From positions 1-64,000 of the forward strand of contig JAPYMA010000858.1 of NCBI GenBank assembly GCA_035041965.1: a stretch of DNA of 64,000 nt. The letters are read 5' to 3'. How positions within the stretch are numbered: the stretch's first letter is position 1; each line of letters starts with the position of its first letter. Shown piece by piece: positions 1 to 11,548 of this stretch. The notes below the pieces were generated by a model. The model had not been told where the DNA came from. It worked only from the letters and a program-made list of their open reading frames with translations, and searched no databases. Source of the DNA: Anisakis pegreffii (Eukaryota > Nematoda > Chromadorea > Rhabditida > Anisakidae). The translations under genes and the position numbers were made by a program.

Positions 1-308
1 AAAATTTTACGTGTAAACGAATGTTCCATGCAAATGTTATCAATGTCATTCCATACCTTCATGATTTTATGCGACAAAGTCAATCAGTCTTTTGGGATAC
101 TCGAAGGTTTTGTATTGTCTTGTCATTTGCAACACTGCGATAAGACTCAAGTATATATGATCAAACACTAATGCGCTTACCTTGATTTCACGTGTTCACT
201 GAGAACGGAATAGGTTGAGGACATAAGTTAAACTCTACATATGTTCACTTTAAGAAACTGTCATGGCGTTAAAATCGCCGACTGAACAATTGTTTCAAAG
301 CAGCTCAC

Positions 309-2220
309 CTTTAGTGACATCGAATAGTGAGCCGCTGTTGAAGAAGAATACGCGATTTTCACTTAAACCAAGATTTTTGAACAACGCTGCGAGCGCTGGC
401 GGTATTGTACCGGTGCCATCACTGGATGACAACATTGGTACCACATTGGGTAGCATCCATTTCGGAAACATCGCTAATGTCTTAAATTGTGTTAATATTC
501 TTCAAGTGATTTCTAATCATGCCACTTGATTAACACATATTTTGCTCATCTTACTTTGATATTCACATGGATACCAAATCAGCTTAAAATTACAGAGCAT
601 GCAAAAGTTTTCCAACAATTTTAACTCATACTGCAATGGGTAGAAATCCATGTCTCTCAGAATGGTCGCATAACCTGCGAACAGCTTTCAAACGCTCATA
701 GCAAATGTGATCAGTTTTAGTGACAAAGAGATTATTTGGTAGTGTGTTTAAGTCATATTCGAATGCATTATGAAATATTGCTGAAAAGTTTAAACAGACC
801 TCTTTGATTTGTTCTTCACGCTTTACCGATACTCTTATGTCAGTGTGCCTCAATACAAAGCCGATCGCGTGTATGACAACACGATGACTTTGCAGCAGAA
901 AACCTTTCAACATTGCTGAGATTTCGGCATCTGTTTGCACTCCACTATAAAATATTCATTTGTGTGATGCTTAGCGAGGAAAATGGACGAACAACTTCGA
1001 AGAATATAGCTCAAACGATGACAGATAAGAAATCTTTGATCAAACAAAGGGAATCAAACAATGCCACGAATATTTAAATTTCATTCTTGAAAACAATCTT
1101 CAGCTGCTGTGGTCAAGAGCTCAACCGTTCAATAGGAACGATGATTATGTCGAATATTACAATCTCGTATTTATAGAATTTTAATACATCAATTTTCACT
1201 TTCTGCACTTAAGTCTCTTGCGAAAACAGAAAAGCATTAATCCGAATAACCTCTCGCTTCCGATGCCAGGTGTGTCGATAACGACGGGTCGATATGGCAT
1301 TCTAGTCTCATTGAAAACGTATTTGATAATTGTTTTCTTTGGAGTTGTTTGGTCGAAAATCTGAAATTCAATGGGAATATTATGTTCAGTAAAAATCAAA
1401 TATGATGACTGAGACATATCAGCTTGTCTGTTCTTAAAAATTCGCATTGCGAAAGGCATCCACAAAACTACATTCGCGCGTCTTAATTCAGCTGTGGAAA
1501 CGATTCACAGTGGATACGCATTGTTCATCAACATGTTACAGATACAGTCAATGCGTCATTTCCGTGTTCTGAACGAAACCCTGATCAGCTGTCCCACAGT
1601 TCAGAAGACTCGTATGAGACACATCACTCATGCCCTAACGTTTGCAAGTAATAAGGCTTGTGTCATCTCAGAGGAATCGCTCATTTGAATCATTATCAGT
1701 TTTCAATTATCCTTAACCATAGCTACTTACCTCATCAGCAATTTTATATCGAACATTACTTTTGAGTTCGGCACCATAGAAATAATTGCACATGCAGTCG
1801 ATCAACGTTGATTTGCCAGTACCGGCCGGTCCGATCAATACGACCACGCGGTCTTCACGTTCGACATTGTCTAAATGCTTCATTTTGCCGTATTTTATTT
1901 GAATCATTGTCAGTTTTCATTCCACAGTCCACAGACCCTCCGTATTTGAAATAAAGTGATAACCGATCAGCCATATCTGCCTTGTGAATTCACATTTTCG
2001 ATAAATTCTCGAAATGGGAATTGCAAAACAATTGGATTGTTGAAAAAACTGTGTGTGTTTCGTAGTGTTTTAAACGAAAACTGCAATTACTTCCTCTATG
2101 AATTCGGTTACCTTGTGACGCACTGGCGAATACCGTGCGAACATTATCGATACCAAAAGCTTCACCGGCAAATTTACTGACCAAATTGAGCCCGTCTGTG
2201 GCGGCCTCCCGGTCCGACAT
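309..2220 (-). CDS. P-loop GTPase domain gene, left-arm copy (3' part off the window)
   Basis: This is the mirror copy of the right-arm GTPase exons, on the minus strand. Proposed exons are 2112-2220 (ATG at 2220), 1731-1870, 1251-1432, 632-944 and 309-480. All five match the right-arm exons in length and phase (36 codons+1, then 140, 182, 313 and 172 nt), with no frameshift or stop. G1 is GPAGTGKST, G3 is DTPGIG and G4 is TKTD. Amino-acid differences from the right copy are few: a Cys/Tyr and an Asp/Asn in the 632-944 exon, Met-Ser/Thr-Pro in 1251-1432, and Ala/Thr near the N terminus. The tail and membrane-anchor exons, if present, would lie left of base 1. The copy therefore looks functional where visible, but completeness cannot be judged. 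It could be a true paralogue or the other haplotype misjoined in inverted orientation. Confidence 0.75.
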
Positions 2221-2625
2221 GTCCTCGTCAAACCGAACGCTCCTAAACGAAGAACGTATTGTACTAGATTTGGACTTATTTCAAAAGATAGTCCAAAGAC
2301 CCTCCGTAATTATGCAACTGGTTAATTGGTACAGAATCGTGGATTTGAAGAGCTGTTTGATAGCACATGCTTCAGCTGCGACAGATTGATGAACATTCCC
2401 TTAGTGGACACGTGCAACTCGTTTTTTATTTACGTTCATAGCAGTTGTTCTCTGTCTCCATCGACAAATACTTCAAGCACTCCGAAGATGCCCTTTTCGA
2501 ACTCACGCGAGGAAAAAAAGAAGTAAGATGGGAGTATAAGTGAGATCAATGGGAGCACGACGATCACTATGCAAAGCACTGCCTTACCTCAAGAATCTCA
2601 CATCTATAACGGTCACATAAATCAC

Positions 2626-2853
2626 TTATTTGTGGAATTGAAACCTGTTTTCGAGTGAATTTTTCGCCCAATGACTAGAAATAAATGCGAAGGAAACTTT
2701 CATCCAGAATTCAGTCAGTTTTTGATCACATTGAACCATTTCATATTCAATGAAGAATTTAAGCGAATGCAGAAACGTTACTCCAAGTTCTTCCAGTAGG
2801 CAGCCAAAAGCACAAAACATTCGGATCATGCATATACTTCTAAGCATAATCAA
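2626..2853 (-). CDS. Small Cys/Phe-rich ORF upstream of GTPase, left copy
   Basis: A 75-codon frame with one amino-acid difference (Arg/Lys) from 10993-11220. It lies about 400 bp upstream of the GTPase start exon and could be a 5' exon of that gene or a separate small gene. No recognised domain. Confidence 0.22.
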   Translation of the reverse strand: MIMLRSICMIRMFCAFGCLLEELGVTFLHSLKFFIEYEMVQCDQKLTEFWMKVSFAFISSHWAKNSLENRFQFHK

Positions 2854-4021
2854 TTATCAGTAAAATGATGATGTTGACAATGATGATGTTCAGGACTGAT
2901 AAGGCACATATTCTGAATGTCAGTTGCGTATTATTTCTAATGCTATTTCACTAATCAAACAAACAGTACGGCTTTTTGATGCGTTCAGCACATCAACAGT
3001 TTTAAGTTGTTCTCTCTCTAAGCAGTTCACACTTACTGAGTTGATTGCGAATCAACGGCTGCACACAAATTGATATAATTGCTTTGATAGTGAGGTTTTT
3101 TTTCATTGTTACAGACTTTCATTGAAACTCGTATAAAAGAAATTGTTGGAACGCATCAAGGAAAACAACAACTTTTGCGATGATCGCGAGTGAAGATAAC
3201 GTTAAAACGGCATAGACAATTACCATAAAAACATTCTGGTTCTTGCTTTACTTTATGAGCATACTTATTTGGTGAAATTCATCGTGAATGTAATCGCTGT
3301 TAACGAATCCAATCCAGTTAAAGTAATTCGGCGATTAAACCAACTAAATTTCATTAAAATTTGGCGATCACTGTTTTGCACTGAGTTGATTGTTATGATC
3401 ATTTAATAGAGAGATGATAAAGACTATAATTATGATACGATTGACTTTTCCTTAGTTATTGCGATCTTAATGAACACCTCATGCTGAATTCCAGATGAAT
3501 GAAGTATCAATCAAGAGAGCTGTCGCGAATACTATTTTAATAACTCTCCACATAGGTATGTTTCTCTGTAACTGAATGCTTCAAGTCAATGAAATCTCAT
3601 AATCTCTAGCTACAATCGACACATATAATTTTTATGATTTGAATATCACGTTGTGAATACTGATACTTCAAAATCACAATGCGACGGATATGAGTGTAGC
3701 AAAAAAAAAATCAGAATGCTACAAAGAATTTTGAAGATCAACTTTCTTCTAGCAGACAAGGAAACTTACAATTATGAATGCTAACTGCCACAGCGCAAAA
3801 CTGGAAAGCAGAGAAATGAAATTGTGAAATACGAAGAGACTGTGAAGGAATAAGATAAGCGCATTATTCATGCATAGACTCTAACTGGTTGCAATTGGAA
3901 GAGTTGATGAGTTGTCCATTGATAACGTCTATAGTATCGTCAATACAAATCAAGAACCTTTGCACGCTGTGATGAGTTGGTGTTGACGGATTAATTTCAA
4001 CAATTTATGATGTGCTTCATA

Positions 4022-4219
4022 TTAACCGTAGGCATAAATTCTTTGAACGGTTCGGTTGCTCGGAAATTCCGTTGTTCGAACACGAAGTGGAAATTCATTC
4101 AGTGTTCGTTCTAAAAGTAACCATTTCTGTTTTTCCCACAACGCTTCTAATTCTGATTTCGCGTTCTTCAAATAACAGCCATCGATGAGTCTGTTCAAGG
4201 CATAAGTAACACTCTTACT
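4022..4219 (-). CDS. Conserved 65-codon terminal exon, left copy, function unknown
   Basis: On the minus strand an acceptor-like AAATAG is followed by 65 codons and TAA, mirroring 9626-9823. The peptide is charged and helical-looking (LNRL, a Glu/Lys-rich middle, ending near RIY). The two arms differ here at six sites, four of them silent, which supports coding function. I do not recognise the family. A weak likeness to small basic ribosomal proteins was considered but is not good enough to name. The partner exon(s) were not found. An in-frame stop sits just before the exon, so it needs an upstream exon. Confidence 0.4.
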   Translation of the reverse strand, partial: SKSVTYALNRLIDGCYLKNAKSELEALWEKQKWLLLERTLNEFPLRVRTTEFPSNRTVQRIYAYG

Positions 4220-4774
4220 CTATTTGAGTACTCGCGCATTCATGAAATGTATCAATGCGATTAGGAGGATATTCATGGTATTGCAAACAATCTTACGCAA
4301 ACAAACTTCGTGTTATTACTGACTGTAAGATGTCAACTGAAGGGCAAATCCGCGAAAATTTTGATGCATAAACATCAAAATAATCAATTTTCATTTATGG
4401 TATCAAGCAGAGATGGGCAAGGAACATGTGAATTAGATATTCATTTGCAGGAATTTAATCAATTCACTATCAGATATCTGAGCACTCAGGATTAATGTCT
4501 CGGTAAATACTTATTTTTGACAATCAGGAATTGCTTCCTTACGTACCTTGTTGTTTTTGAGTGAGAAAAAAAGAATGAACAATCGATGAGTGTTCGAATT
4601 AATCGTTGGTTTTACTGACTCAAATCAAATATGAATCGATCAGAATTCAACAACAAAAGCATTACAATGGTTGTGAAGAAATAAATTGTTTAAAAATGAG
4701 AATTGACATTTGCAATTGACTGGGCGATTGCCAAATAATCAAATGTGAAAAATAAAGTCGAACGCTGAGGAGAG

Positions 4775-4792
4775 GAAGAAGAAGAAGAAGAA
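4775..4792. repeat. (GAA)n microsatellite, left arm
   Basis: Six GAA units in a purine-rich tract. The complementary CTT run is at about 9053-9070 in the other arm. Confidence 0.85.
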
Positions 4793-5051
4793 AGGAGGCA
4801 TTTCGAGTGAATTGAAAGGATGTCCTTGATAGATTGCATGAATGTGAATTGTATAATGATAATGCGCACCAGATATGGCTATTTACTGCTGGTTATTATG
4901 AGACTAACATTTTTCAAGGAATACCGCTTCCTATTTCAAATTTCTTCCAATTTTAAAATGATTTGAAAATTCCAAATTCTTCTCTCTAAAAACCTCTGCA
5001 CCCACTATCGGAGTAGTCAACTCATACGCTATTGTTCATTACGTCTGTTTT

Positions 5052-5426
5052 TCAGGGAACATGGATTGCAGTTGAGTAATATGCTGTACGGTGATTTTTA
5101 TCAACAACTTTCCAACGCATCAGTGAAGTAAATGGCAACCTTACAACTGCACGTTTTTTAAAAATCCAGAAATACGTTCCCGAACATGCAAGAGGTACTG
5201 TTTTGCAATCGCACAATAAAATAGTGAGCGTAAGAAAACGGAACAAATGGTAAAGTTGCAAACAATCCAAAAAAATAGCTGCACACTGAAATTTCCACAG
5301 AGTTGCCACATTAAATTCAGGTAAGTGCGTCAATGCCACAAAGTACGTCAACTCGGAAATGCCAGAAACGAGCACAGCAATCCGAAAAGCAACTTCATCG
5401 ATATGTAATGATTGAAGATATCTGAA
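5052..5426 (-). CDS. Hydrophobic conserved ORF, left copy
   Basis: This open frame of about 124 codons follows a TTGCAG acceptor-like site. It has at least two hydrophobic stretches separated by Cys-containing loops, so it could be an exon of a multi-pass membrane protein. The left copy stops (TGA) ten codons earlier than the right because of a small block of changes at about 5058. No start codon and no recognised family. Five or so missense differences from the other arm suggest weak constraint. Confidence 0.3.
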   Translation of the reverse strand, partial: FRYLQSLHIDEVAFRIAVLVSGISELTYFVALTHLPEFNVATLWKFQCAAIFLDCLQLYHLFRFLTLTILLCDCKTVPLACSGTYFWIFKKRAVVRLPFTSLMRWKVVDKNHRTAYYSTAIHVP

Positions 5427-6085
5427 TTGCAATTAGGTTTTGGAAATTAGACACTAAAGGATCATACATTAAATAAACCATTAAACGAGCTCATTGAATG
5501 ACTTGCACTTTTGTTTAGTGCGATTGGAATGTTGAACAAAAAGATGTGAGAGGAAGTAGGTTCATCATTCAATGTAAACATTTTATTAGCTAAATGTCAC
5601 TTCGATAAGACTCAATCCTAATCGCAGTATCGTTTGCGTTTTTAAAAGAGCATGAGTCATTAAGGGAAAAATGCTTTATCCAAAAAATACTGTTACATAG
5701 AATCGAACAAGTAAAAAATTTTTGATACTATAAGTACCTGTCGACACATTAATACCTGATCAATGAACTTTTTCAGATAGCTCCTAAATCAGGTCTTTCT
5801 GAAATAGAAAGAGAACAATCAAAAGGGCTCTCACGTTCAAAGAAGAAATGCAGTTCTAAAAGTGCAATTCACAATTTAGGACTGCAGATATGCCTATTGG
5901 TGTAATTCACATAAGAGTGATTGACCTGTGATGATTTATGGAATGCAATCGAACAAAAAATCACTGCGCAATGAAATCACACACGTTTCTTTATTCAATG
6001 TGCTATTCGCTTGCGTTGCGACGTACAAATACATGAAAGGCGCCCACAATTTCACATCATTAGCGATCACAATAACATCGTTGCA

Positions 6086-6316
6086 CTAACAAACTTGCAA
6101 GCGTCGTTTTCCATTTCGCTGCGGTAATCGACCGAAGTTCCAAAGCTGAGTGAGTGCTGAAGAAATTTCTGCTTGCGACAATAATGAGTTGCTGTCGAGG
6201 TTCGGAACGACGAAAATGAGTTCCGTTAATTCCCGACCGAAAAGTTTCAAATCGGTTTGAAAAACTCGAACTCTGAGACTCTCGAAATTGGTTGCATCAA
6301 ATTCGGTTACAATCAA
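6086..6316 (-). CDS. Small ORF near palindrome centre, left copy
   Basis: This 76-codon frame without an ATG start has the same protein sequence as its partner 7527-7757. It has mixed composition and no signal peptide or domain I recognise. Closeness to the centre may explain the identity without selection. It may be an exon or a chance ORF. Confidence 0.2.
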   Translation of the reverse strand: MIVTEFDATNFESLRVRVFQTDLKLFGRELTELIFVVPNLDSNSLLSQAEISSALTQLWNFGRLPQRNGKRRLQVC

Positions 6317-6897
6317 TTTTTCGTTCGATTAACGCCATAAGTATATAGTGGTAACTATGAACAACGGAACTTCGATCAGTAAATTCCGACTGAAATTCGG
6401 TCGGATTATGATTATGTTCTTGATTCTGGCATTTCATGGCTCATCTGAATTATAAGAATGTATTCCGTTGAACGCAGAGTCGATGAATTTTTCGTTTACT
6501 TAAATTTACAACCTCATTATGTCACCTAGTCGAAACGAATTCCAAAACTTCAGGAAAGTCAGTCGATGCAATCGAAATCGAAGAATTTCAAACGTTAAAC
6601 ACCGAAAAGCAATGAAAAGAGAAAGAGCGGTTAATAATTGGAATATATCAATTTTTCATAACTGTAAACGGGCATAATTTTGCACTGAAAGCAAATGATA
6701 AGTATTCGTGCAAAACTCCTCGGATAGTTCAAGCGTAAGGGTTCCAACATAATTCACAGAATGAATAATTACATCAATAGTGTCATTAGAACATAGTTTC
6801 GCATATTCAGATACTCTCACTGACTCTCATGAATATCGCTTTCATGCATTTATAATATTTACATCAACAACAGGTGTTTGTTTGAGGGAACAGGTTT

Positions 6898-6945
6898 ATG
6901 ACAGAGGTGAAGATAATACCGCTGGTATCTTCACTCTGTACGGAA
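6898..6945. other. Palindrome centre: short hairpin with about 3-nt loop
   Basis: At the junction ATACC (6916-6920) pairs with GGTAT (6924-6928) around a GCT loop. It is flanked by an imperfect stem of about 14 bp (6901-6915 against 6928-6940) and then by the long arms. There is essentially no spacer, unlike transposon TIRs or most segmental inverted duplications. The central 50 bp are the least well matched part of the structure. Confidence 0.85.
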
Positions 6946-7526
6946 ACGCTGTTCCCCAAACAAACAGACCTGTTGTTGATGTAAATATTATAAATGCATG
7001 AAAGCGATATTCATGAGAGTCAGTGAGAGTATCTGAATATGCGAAACTATGTTCTAATGACACTATTGATGTAATTATTCATTCTGTGAATTATGTTGGA
7101 ACCCTTACGCTTGAACTATCCGAGGAGTTTTGCACGAATACTTATCATTTGCTTTCAGTGCAAAATTATGCCCGTTTACAGTTATGAAAAATTGATATAT
7201 TCCAATTATTAACCGCTCTTTCTCTTTTCATTGCTTTTCGGTGTTTAACGTTTGAAATTCTTCGATTTCGATTGCATCGACTGACTTTCCTGAAGTTTTG
7301 GAATTCGTTTCGACTAGGTGACATAATGAGGTTGTAAATTTAAGTAAACGAAAAATTCATCGACTCTGCGTTCAACGGAATACATTCTTATAATTCAGAT
7401 GAGCCATGAAATGCCAGAATCAAGAACATAATCATAATCCGACCGAATTTCAGTCGGAATTTACTGATCGAAGTTCCGTTGTTCATAGTTACCACTATAT
7501 ACTTATGGCGTTAATCGAACGAAAAA

Positions 7527-7757
7527 TTGATTGTAACCGAATTTGATGCAACCAATTTCGAGAGTCTCAGAGTTCGAGTTTTTCAAACCGATTTGAAACT
7601 TTTCGGTCGGGAATTAACGGAACTCATTTTCGTCGTTCCGAACCTCGACAGCAACTCATTATTGTCGCAAGCAGAAATTTCTTCAGCACTCACTCAGCTT
7701 TGGAACTTCGGTCGATTACCGCAGCGAAATGGAAAACGACGCTTGCAAGTTTGTTAG
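7527..7757 (+). CDS. Small ORF near palindrome centre, right copy
   Basis: Mirror of 6086-6316 with the same protein sequence. No start codon, splice context or family assignment can be supported. It is kept only because the frame is open in both arms. Confidence 0.2.
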   Translation: MIVTEFDATNFESLRVRVFQTDLKLFGRELTELIFVVPNLDSNSLLSQAEISSALTQLWNFGRLPQRNGKRRLQVC

Positions 7758-8416
7758 TGCAACGATGTTATTGTGATCGCTAATGATGTGAAATTGTGGG
7801 CGCCTTTCATGTATTTGTACGTCGCAACGCAAGCGAATAGCACATTGAATAAAGAAACGTGTGTGATTTCATTGCGCAGTGATTTTTTGTTCGATTGCAT
7901 TCCATAAATCATCACAGGTCAATCACTCTTATGTGAATTACACCAATAGGCATATCTGCAGTCCTAAATTGTGAATTGCACTTTTAGAACTGCATTTCTT
8001 CTTTGAACGTGAGAGCCCTTTTGATTGTTCTCTTTCTATTTCAGAAAGACCTGATTTAGGAGCTATCTGAAAAAGTTCATTGATCAGGTATTAATGTGTC
8101 GACAGGTACTTATAGTATCAAAAATTTTTTACTTGTTCGATTCTATGTAACAGTATTTTTTGGATAAAGCATTTTTCCCTTAATGACTCATGCTCTTTTA
8201 AAAACGCAAACGATACTGCGATTAGGATTGAGTCTTATCGAAGTGACATTTAGCTAATAAAATGTTTACATTGAATGATGAACCTACTTCCTCTCACATC
8301 TTTTTGTTCAACATTCCAATCGCACTAAACAAAAGTGCAAGTCATTCAATCAGCTCGTTTAATGGTTTATTTAATGTATGATCCTTTAGTGTCTAATTTC
8401 CAAAACCTAATTGCAG

Positions 8417-8821
8417 TTCAGATATCTTCAATCATTACATATCGATGAAGTTGCTTTTCGGATTGCTGTGCTCGTTTCTGGCATTTCCGAGTTGACGTAC
8501 TTTGTGGCATTGACGCACTTACCTGAATTCAATGTGGCAACTCTGTGGAAATTTCAGTGTGCAGCTATTTTTTTGGATTGTTTGGAACTATACTATTTGT
8601 TCCGTTTTCTTACGCTCGCTATTTTATTGTGCGATTGCAAAACAGTACCTCTCGCATGTTCGGGAACGTATTTCTGGATTTTTAAAAAACGTGCAGTTGT
8701 AAGGTTGCCATTTACTTCACTGATGCGTTGGAAAGTTGTTGATAAAAATCACCATACAGCATATTACTTAACTGCAATCCATGTTCTCCGAAGAACAGAC
8801 GTAATGAACAATAGCGTATGA
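8417..8821 (+). CDS. Hydrophobic conserved ORF, right copy
   Basis: This is the mirror of 5052-5426, open for about 135 codons from the TTGCAG acceptor-like site to TGA. An ORF this long is unlikely by chance in DNA of this composition. A GTAATG donor occurs at about 8802, before the stop, so the true exon may end there. It contains alternating hydrophobic segments (roughly residues 10-35 and 50-75) and several Cys. The family is not identified, and it may be an exon of a membrane receptor-like gene. Confidence 0.33.
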   Translation, partial: FRYLQSLHIDEVAFRIAVLVSGISELTYFVALTHLPEFNVATLWKFQCAAIFLDCLELYYLFRFLTLAILLCDCKTVPLACSGTYFWIFKKRAVVRLPFTSLMRWKVVDKNHHTAYYLTAIHVLRRTDVMNNSV

Positions 8822-9052
8822 GTTGACTACTCCGATAGTGGGTGCAGAGGTTTTTAGAGAGAAGAATTTGGAATTTTCAAATCATTTTAAAATTGGAAGA
8901 AATTTGAAATAGGAAGCGGTATTCCTTGAAAAATGTTAGAGTCTCATAATAACCAGCAGTAAATAGCCATATCTGGTGCGCATTATCATTATACAATTCA
9001 CATTCATGCAATCTATCAAGGACATCCTTTCAATTCACTCGAAATGCCTCCT

Positions 9053-9070
9053 TTCTTCTTCTTCTTCTTC
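9053..9070. repeat. (CTT)n microsatellite, right arm
   Basis: Mirror of the GAA run at 4775-4792, with similar unit number. Confidence 0.85.
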
Positions 9071-9625
9071 CTCTCCTCAGCGTTCGACTTTATTTTTCAC
9101 ATTTGATTATTTGGCAATCGCCCAGTCAATTGCAAATGTCAATTCTCATTTTTAAACAATTTATTTCTTCACAACCATTGTAATGCTTTTGTTGTTGAAT
9201 TCTGATCGATTCATATTTGATTTGAGTCAGTAAAACCAACGATTAATTCGAACACTCATCGATTGTTCATTCTTTTTTTCTCACTCAAAAACAACAAGGT
9301 ACGTAAGGAAGCAATTCCTGATTGTCAAAAATAAGTATTTACCGAGACATTAATCCTGAGTGCTCAGATATCTGCTAGTGAATTGATTAAATTCCTGCAA
9401 ATGAATATCTAATTCACATGTTCCTTGCCGATCTCTGCTTGATACCATAAATGAAAATTGATTATTTTGATGTTTATGCATCAAAAGTTTCACCGATTTG
9501 CCCTTCAGTTGACATCTTACAGTCAGTAATAACGCGAAGTTTGTTTGCGTAAGATTGTTTGCAATACCATGAATATCCTCCTAATCGCATTGATACATTT
9601 CATGAATGCGCGAGTAATCAAATAG

Positions 9626-9823
9626 AGTAAGAGTGTTACTTATGCCTTGAACAGACTCATCGATGGCTGTTATTTGAAGAATGCGAAATCAGAATTAGAA
9701 GCGTTATGGGAAAAACAGAAATGGTTACTTTTAGAACGAACACTGAATGAATTTCCACTTCGTGTTCGAACAATGGAATTTCCGAGCAATCGAACCGTTC
9801 AAAGAATTTATGCTTACGATTAA
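9626..9823 (+). CDS. Conserved 65-codon terminal exon, right copy, function unknown
   Basis: This is the right-arm copy of 4022-4219, with the same length, frame and stop. The six differences from the left copy are all transitions, the right copy having A/T where the left has G/C. Four are silent; the others are Met/Thr and Asp/Gly. Just upstream (9570-9623) an ATG opens an 18-codon hydrophobic, signal-like stretch in the same frame but ended by the TAG that also serves as the putative acceptor. Whether that stretch is a coincidence or a remnant start is unclear. Confidence 0.4.
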   Translation, partial: SKSVTYALNRLIDGCYLKNAKSELEALWEKQKWLLLERTLNEFPLRVRTMEFPSNRTVQRIYAYD

Positions 9824-10992
9824 TATGAAGCACATCATAAATTGTTGAAATTAATCCGTCAACACCAACTCATCACAGCGTGCAAAGGTTCTTGATTTGT
9901 ATTGACGATACTATAAACGTTATCAATGGACAACTCATCAACTCTTCCAATTGCAACCAGTTAGAGTCTATGCATGAATAATGCGCTTATCTTATACCTT
10001 CACAGTCTCTTCGTATTTCACAATTTCATTTCTCTGCTTTCCAGTTTTGCGCTGTGGCAGTTAGCATTCATAATTGTAAGTTTCCTTGTCTGCTAGAAGA
10101 AAGTTGATCTTCAAAATTCTTTGTAGCATTCTGATTTTTTTTTGCTACACTCATATCCGTCGCATTGTGATTTTGAAGTATCAGTATTCACAACGTGATA
10201 TTCAAATCATAAAAATTATATGTGTCGATTGTAGCTAGAGATTATGAGATTTCATTGACTTGAAGCATTCAGTTACAGAGAAACATACCTATGTGGAGAG
10301 TTATTAAAATAGTATTCGCGACAGCTCTCTTGATTGATACTTCATTCATCTGGAATTCAGCATGAAGTGTTCATTAAGATCGCAATAACTGAGGAAAAGT
10401 CAATCGTATCATAATTATAGTCTTTATCATCTCTCTATTAAATGATCATAACAATCAACTCAGTGCAAAACAGTGATCGCCAAATTTTAATGAAATTTAG
10501 TTGGTTTAATCGCCGAATTACTTTAACTGGATTGGATTCGTTAACAGCGATTACATTCACGATGAATTTCACCAAATAAGTATGCTCATAAAGTAAAGCA
10601 AGAACCAGAATGTTTTTATGGTAATTGTCTATGCCGTTTTAACGTTATCTTCACTCGCGATCATCGTAAAAGTTGTTGTTTTCCTTGATGCGTTCCAACA
10701 ATTTCTTTCATACGAGTTTCAATGAAAGTCTGTAACAATGAAAAAAAAAACCTCACTATCAAAGCAATTATATCAATTTGTGTGCAGCCGTTGATTCGCA
10801 ATCAACTCAGTAAGTGTGAACTGCTTAGAGAGAGAACAACTTAAAACTGTTGATGTGCTGAACGCATCAAAAAGCCGTACTGTTTGTTTGATTAGTGAAA
10901 TAGCATTAGAAATAGTACGCAACTGACACTCAGAATATGTGCCTTATCAGTCCTGAACATCATCATTGTCAACATCATTATTTTACTGATAG

Positions 10993-11220
10993 TTGATTAT
11001 GCTTAGAAGTATATGCATGATCCGAATGTTTTGTGCTTTTGGCTGCCTACTGGAAGAACTTGGAGTAACGTTTCTGCATTCGCTTAAATTCTTCATTGAA
11101 TATGAAATGGTTCAATGTGATCAAAAACTGACTGAATTCTGGATGAAAGTTTCCTTCGCATTTATTTCTAGTCATTGGGCGAAAAATTCACTCGAAAACA
11201 AATTTCAATTCCACAAATAA
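10993..11220 (+). CDS. Small Cys/Phe-rich ORF upstream of GTPase, right copy
   Basis: Mirror of 2626-2853, preceded by a GATAG acceptor-like site and containing an internal GTAACG donor-like site. No family recognised. If it is a GTPase exon, the GTPase start at 11637 would need to move upstream. Confidence 0.22.
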   Translation: MIMLRSICMIRMFCAFGCLLEELGVTFLHSLKFFIEYEMVQCDQKLTEFWMKVSFAFISSHWAKNSLENKFQFHK

Positions 11221-11548
11221 GTGATTTATGTGACCGTTATAGATGTGAGATTCTTGAGGTAAGACAGTGCTTTGCATAGTGATCGTCGTGCTCCCATTGA
11301 TCTCACTTATACTCCCATCTTACTTCTTTTTTTCTTCGCGTGAGTTCGAAAAGGGCATCTTCGGATTGCTTGAAGTATTTGTCGATGGAGACAGAGAACA
11401 ACTGCTATGAACGTAAATAAAAAACGAGTTGCACGTGTCCACTAAGGGAATGTTCATCAATCTGTCGCAGTTGAAGCATGTGCTATCAAACAGCTCTTCA
11501 AATCCACGATTCTGTACCAATTAACCAGTTGCATAATTACTGTCATGA

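Larger units (their letters stand above)
1..6920. repeat. Left arm of a giant palindrome (inverted repeat, truncated by window edge)
   Basis: The left arm reads almost identically to the reverse complement of 6924-13851. Position 1 pairs with 13851, 309-480 with 13372-13543, 2220 with 11637, 5432 with 8411 and 6316 with 7527. Coordinate sums shift from 13852 to 13857, 13846 and 13843 along the arm, so only small indels separate the arms: about 5 nt near 570, 11 nt near 2300, and a few single bases including homopolymers. Substitutions are scattered at roughly 1% by eye. Because pairing runs to base 1, the true left end lies outside the window. Confidence 0.95.

Noticed and set aside
4310..4495. 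61-codon ORF opposite the arm gene, with its open mirror in the right arm
   Set aside because: Arm differences here are mostly missense (Ala/Val, Ile/Leu, Gly/Arg, Ile/Ser), and the apparent GTG start is absent from the right arm. Not supported as coding.
6780..7001. ORF spanning the palindrome centre
   Set aside because: It is self-complementary sequence read across the hairpin, with no splice or family support. It is a by-product of the inverted repeat.
9570..9623. Signal-peptide-like start before the arm exon at 9626
   Set aside because: An in-frame TAG present in both arms separates it from the exon, and there is no room for an intron. Probably chance.
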